Positions 61,962 through 64,000 of a stretch of DNA of 64,000 nucleotides are shown here, in pieces. Location of the stretch: the NCBI GenBank assembly GCA_035307765.1, contig DATGHU010000016.1, forward strand, positions 1-64,000, given 5' to 3'. Origin of the DNA: a bacterium (GTDB taxonomy: Bacteria > Sysuimicrobiota > Sysuimicrobiia > Sysuimicrobiales > Segetimicrobiaceae). The position numbers and the translations under genes are program-made. The notes under the pieces were generated by a model. The model did not search any database. It was not told the origin of the DNA and worked only from the letters and a program-made list of their open reading frames with translations. Positions within the stretch are counted from its first letter, which is position 1. Every line of letters starts with the position of its first letter.

Positions 61962-62821
61962 GCCACGAGCCGATGACATCGGTACGCTTCCGCCGCGTCG
62001 ACCGAAACCTCTGCCCCGCGCAGGCGCGCCAGGCGCTCCACGTTTTCGAGCGAGGCGTGGTGTGGGGCGGGCCGGAGTTGCGATCGGTGGCAGGCGTGCG
62101 CCCGGAGCTTGGTCTCGAGATGCGCGGTGATGTCGACGTACAGGTTCGGGTGGAAGGCGTGGAGATTCCAGCCGAGTTGGGGCGCATCGCATGAGAGGAC
62201 CATCTGGACAAAGGCTTTGCTGGTCGGAAGGTGGGGTCGGCAGGCCGTAAACCCCGCCTTGAACAGCGCCTCGTGGTCCTGGTTGTACGAGATCTCGGGC
62301 AGGATCACGATGGTGGGCGCGACCTTGTCGATCGCGTACCGGGCGTCCCGCTCGATACGGGCGATGAGGTCCCGTCGGGGGATCGCGTCGAGGCGGAGAT
62401 GGGTCTCCGGGTCCGTGAAGAGCACTTCGTAGCCGTCGACCCGCAGACACGCCATCGCGTCGGCGAGCTCACTCGCCCGCTCCGCCCCGGTGATGAGGGT
62501 GCGAAGACGCTTCCCGTTTGCCCGCTCCTCCCCCACGATCACGGCCCTGCCGCGTTCGCCATCAGTGCCGCCCGAGTGGACCGCGACGCCGGCGCGATGC
62601 GCCCGCCCTCCCCGTCCGATCGGCGCCTGCTCGCCGGGCCGACCTTCGCGCGGGACCCCGTAGTGTTGGAGATCACCCACCGAGGCGACAATCACATACA
62701 CTTCTCCCCCCTCGGCTTTGACCTTGGCCATGAGCCCCCCGCAGCCGAATGTTTCGTCGTCGGCGTGGGGGGCGAGGACGAGCAGACGCTGGCGTCCCCA
62801 GGCGATCGATTCCGTTCCCAC
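61958..62821 (-). CDS. PIG-L (LmbE-like) deacetylase
   Basis: A zinc-dependent deacetylase of 287 residues. LAPHADDETFGCGG is the PIG-L motif, and HAFHPNLYVDITAHLETKLRAHACHRSQ the late histidine motif. Relatives remove acetyl groups from GlcNAc-containing molecules such as GlcNAc-inositol, bacillithiol precursors or glycan intermediates. GTG at 62821 is chosen with GAGG upstream, three bases after the stop of the membrane protein gene. Confidence 0.9.
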   Translation of the reverse strand: MGTESIAWGRQRLLVLAPHADDETFGCGGLMAKVKAEGGEVYVIVASVGDLQHYGVPREGRPGEQAPIGRGGRAHRAGVAVHSGGTDGERGRAVIVGEERANGKRLRTLITGAERASELADAMACLRVDGYEVLFTDPETHLRLDAIPRRDLIARIERDARYAIDKVAPTIVILPEISYNQDHEALFKAGFTACRPHLPTSKAFVQMVLSCDAPQLGWNLHAFHPNLYVDITAHLETKLRAHACHRSQLRPAPHHASLENVERLARLRGAEVSVDAAEAYRCHRLVA

Positions 62822-62823
62822 GG

Positions 62824-63270
62824 TTACACCTCTTCTCGGGTCCGGCCGGGGGCCGGGACGCGGCGGAATCGGATGGCGATCCCCACCGCAAACAGAGTGG
62901 CGGCGGCCTGGGTGAGAAGTCCCCACGGAAGCCCGACCGTCGCGTGCGGGAAGTTGAAAGGCGGCGCCTCAAAGAAGTCGTACCGCCCCCCCGCGGTCAG
63001 TCGCTCAAGTTCCGGCGCGGCCCCACCCAAGGCGCCAACGATGCTCCCCCAAGGGGCGGGCGACATCGCCACCATCGCCAACGCCAGGCCGGTGCCGAGG
63101 AGGAGGTCCGCCAGCGACAGCCCGGTCGCTCCCGCGATCCATCCGACGTGGTAATGGGGGATGGCGTCCAAGACGACGTGGCTGCCCAGCCCGATCCCGA
63201 AGGCCGTGAACGGATTTCTCACCCGCATGGTGAGGGCCGCGGCCATGGCCAATTGTGGGGTGGCGTCCAT
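62824..63270 (-). CDS. YdjM-like integral membrane protein
   Basis: A 148-residue membrane protein with three or four helices and histidine-rich turns (GSHVVLDAIPHYHVGW), resembling the YdjM/DUF457 inner-membrane metal-dependent hydrolases. A long loop (RLTAGGRYDFFEAPPFNFPHATVGLPW) separates the helices. It is followed after three bases by the PIG-L gene and so is probably co-transcribed with the glycan genes. Confidence 0.78.
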   Translation of the reverse strand: MDATPQLAMAAALTMRVRNPFTAFGIGLGSHVVLDAIPHYHVGWIAGATGLSLADLLLGTGLALAMVAMSPAPWGSIVGALGGAAPELERLTAGGRYDFFEAPPFNFPHATVGLPWGLLTQAAATLFAVGIAIRFRRVPAPGRTREEV

Positions 63271-63282
63271 CGTTAGCGGTGT

Positions 63283-63507
63283 CCTATCTCCTCACGATGT
63301 CGGTGGGCGCCGGTTTGGCGTCCGCCGCGTTTGGCAAATTGGGCGCGGCCCGCAGGGCCTCCCGGGCTTCGCGCACGGTCGGCAGTCTCGCGCCGGCCTT
63401 GGTGTTCGCGGTGCCGGGACGATCGGTGAACTCACGGTCAATGCGGCCGCGGTCGCGACGCCGAGCACCGCAAGGGTGGCGATGGGGAGCCAGGTTTTTC
63501 GGGACAT
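63283..63507 (-). pseudogene. Small exported protein, apparently frameshifted
   Basis: AAGGAGC five bases before an ATG at 63507 starts a frame with an N-terminal signal or anchor (MSRKTWLPIATLAVLGVATAAA). That frame then turns into an arginine/proline/cysteine-rich tail of shadow type. In another register the DNA continues plausibly as REFTDRPGTANTKAGARLP, EAREALRAAPNLPNAADAK and ends at a stop at 63283. A single-base shift around 63441-63447 would join the parts into a short secreted protein. It may be a broken gene or a sequence error. Confidence 0.4.
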
Positions 63508-63673
63508 GCCGCTCCTTCTGCGCAGTGATCGCGCGCTCGCTGTCCGGCGGGCACGCTCCTCAGTTCCGCAATCCGGTAGGGCAGCCTTCGTTCTTTTGGA
63601 GGATTCGGGCCTATCGTCCGCACCCGGGATCCCGCGCCGAGCCTCCGACGCGCCCCCCGGGTGAATTCTTGGA

Positions 63674-64000
63674 TCAGTCCCCCTCCGAGGGCGCGGCCGC
63701 CGCGGCCCCGGATCGCGGTCGACGCACCACGGCGACCCACTCGCGTTCGAGGATCCCGATGGTGGCCGCGACGGCTGCGGCGATGGTCAGCGCCCCGACG
63801 GCGGAGTGGACAGTGACCAAAGTGATTCCAGCCACGCCGGTGGCGGCGGCGGCGAGCGTGATCGTCGCGGTCGCCGCAGGGTGCGAAAGCCCCCGGTCCA
63901 TCAGGCGGTGCGGAAGGTGGTCCTTGCCGGTAGAGGTGAGCAGTTCGCCGAGCCGGCGCTGGCCCCGACGATACCTCCTGATGTGGACGAAGAGGATGTC
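63674..64000 (-). CDS. WecA/MraY-type polyprenyl-phosphate sugar-1-P transferase, 3' part
   Basis: The C-terminal part of a glycosyltransferase family 4 enzyme; the 5' end lies beyond the right edge. DILFVHIRRYRRGQ and GKDHLPHRLMDRGLSHPA are the last cytoplasmic loop motifs (the HxxHxL region), followed by two helices and a short tail (about 108 residues visible). Such enzymes load the first sugar phosphate onto undecaprenyl phosphate, starting a surface polysaccharide or cell-wall glycan. The TGA at 63674-63676 ends the frame. Confidence 0.85.
   Translation of the reverse strand, partial: DILFVHIRRYRRGQRRLGELLTSTGKDHLPHRLMDRGLSHPAATATITLAAAATGVAGITLVTVHSAVGALTIAAAVAATIGILEREWVAVVRRPRSGAAAAAPSEGD

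Noticed and set aside
1-64000. CRISPR array, transposon or prophage
   Set aside because: No regularly spaced direct repeats, transposase, integrase or phage structural genes were found.

Overview
This is a GC-rich bacterial chromosome segment with densely packed genes. No tRNA, rRNA, phage gene, insertion sequence or CRISPR array was found. Gene order is diagnostic only at a broad level: recG-rsmD-coaD beside yceD-rpmF-plsX-fabH-fabD-fabG-acpP-fabF-rnc is the order seen in Firmicutes and related Terrabacteria. With the high GC, the many organic-solute ABC transporters and the CoxL-like and CaiB genes, this suggests an uncultured soil or sediment heterotroph, perhaps of a Sysuimicrobiota (CSP1-3), Armatimonadota or Chloroflexota type. 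That placement is inference. Stop codons very often overlap the next start as NTGA, which helped to fix many starts.

Layout. (1) 0.3-7.9 kb: a DSD1-type PLP enzyme, an SDR with a non-canonical active site, and a CoA-thioester catabolic set (CaiB transferase, MaoC hydratase, acyl-CoA dehydrogenase) followed by an orphan CoxL-like molybdenum hydroxylase subunit. (2) 8-11 kb: a HisKA_3 histidine kinase and a CBS-GGDEF protein with an unassigned C-terminal domain. (3) 11-21 kb: a peptide-type ABC importer on the minus strand and, divergently, a BMP/nucleoside-type ABC importer ending in an amidohydrolase. (4) 21-26.8 kb: a DUF3105 protein, a second odd SDR, a secreted unknown protein, then proB-proA. 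(5) 26.9-31.2 kb: an AttEFGH-like exporter operon with a permease-lipocalin fusion, probably read from a leaderless promoter. (6) 31.3-33.3 kb: a BKACE-family enzyme and an MFS carrier. (7) 33.5-45.2 kb: core genes, with the fatty-acid/phospholipid operon read from a near-perfect sigma70 promoter at 41.0 kb, the recG-rsmD-coaD group, and rpmB. (8) 45.2-53.8 kb: hslO, then a TPP-riboswitch operon with importer genes, tenA, thiW, a small HMA protein, thiM, thiE, thiL and thiD. Together these would salvage both the pyrimidine and thiazole halves of thiamin and assemble TPP. (9) 53.8-64 kb: an AIR-synthase-like protein, two sugar-nucleotide enzymes, a SRPBCC protein, a TGS GTPase, greA, and the start of a surface-glycan cluster (epimerase, aminotransferase, PIG-L deacetylase, WecA/MraY-type transferase cut by the window end).

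The most unusual observation is the small HMA-domain gene at 49478-49750 inside the thiamin operon. Its metal-binding CxxC motif reads C-R-L-TGA, with the TGA exactly at the second cysteine codon and a hairpin beginning 14 bases downstream. It is a candidate selenoprotein (CxxU metal-binding domain) that standard gene calling would truncate or miss.
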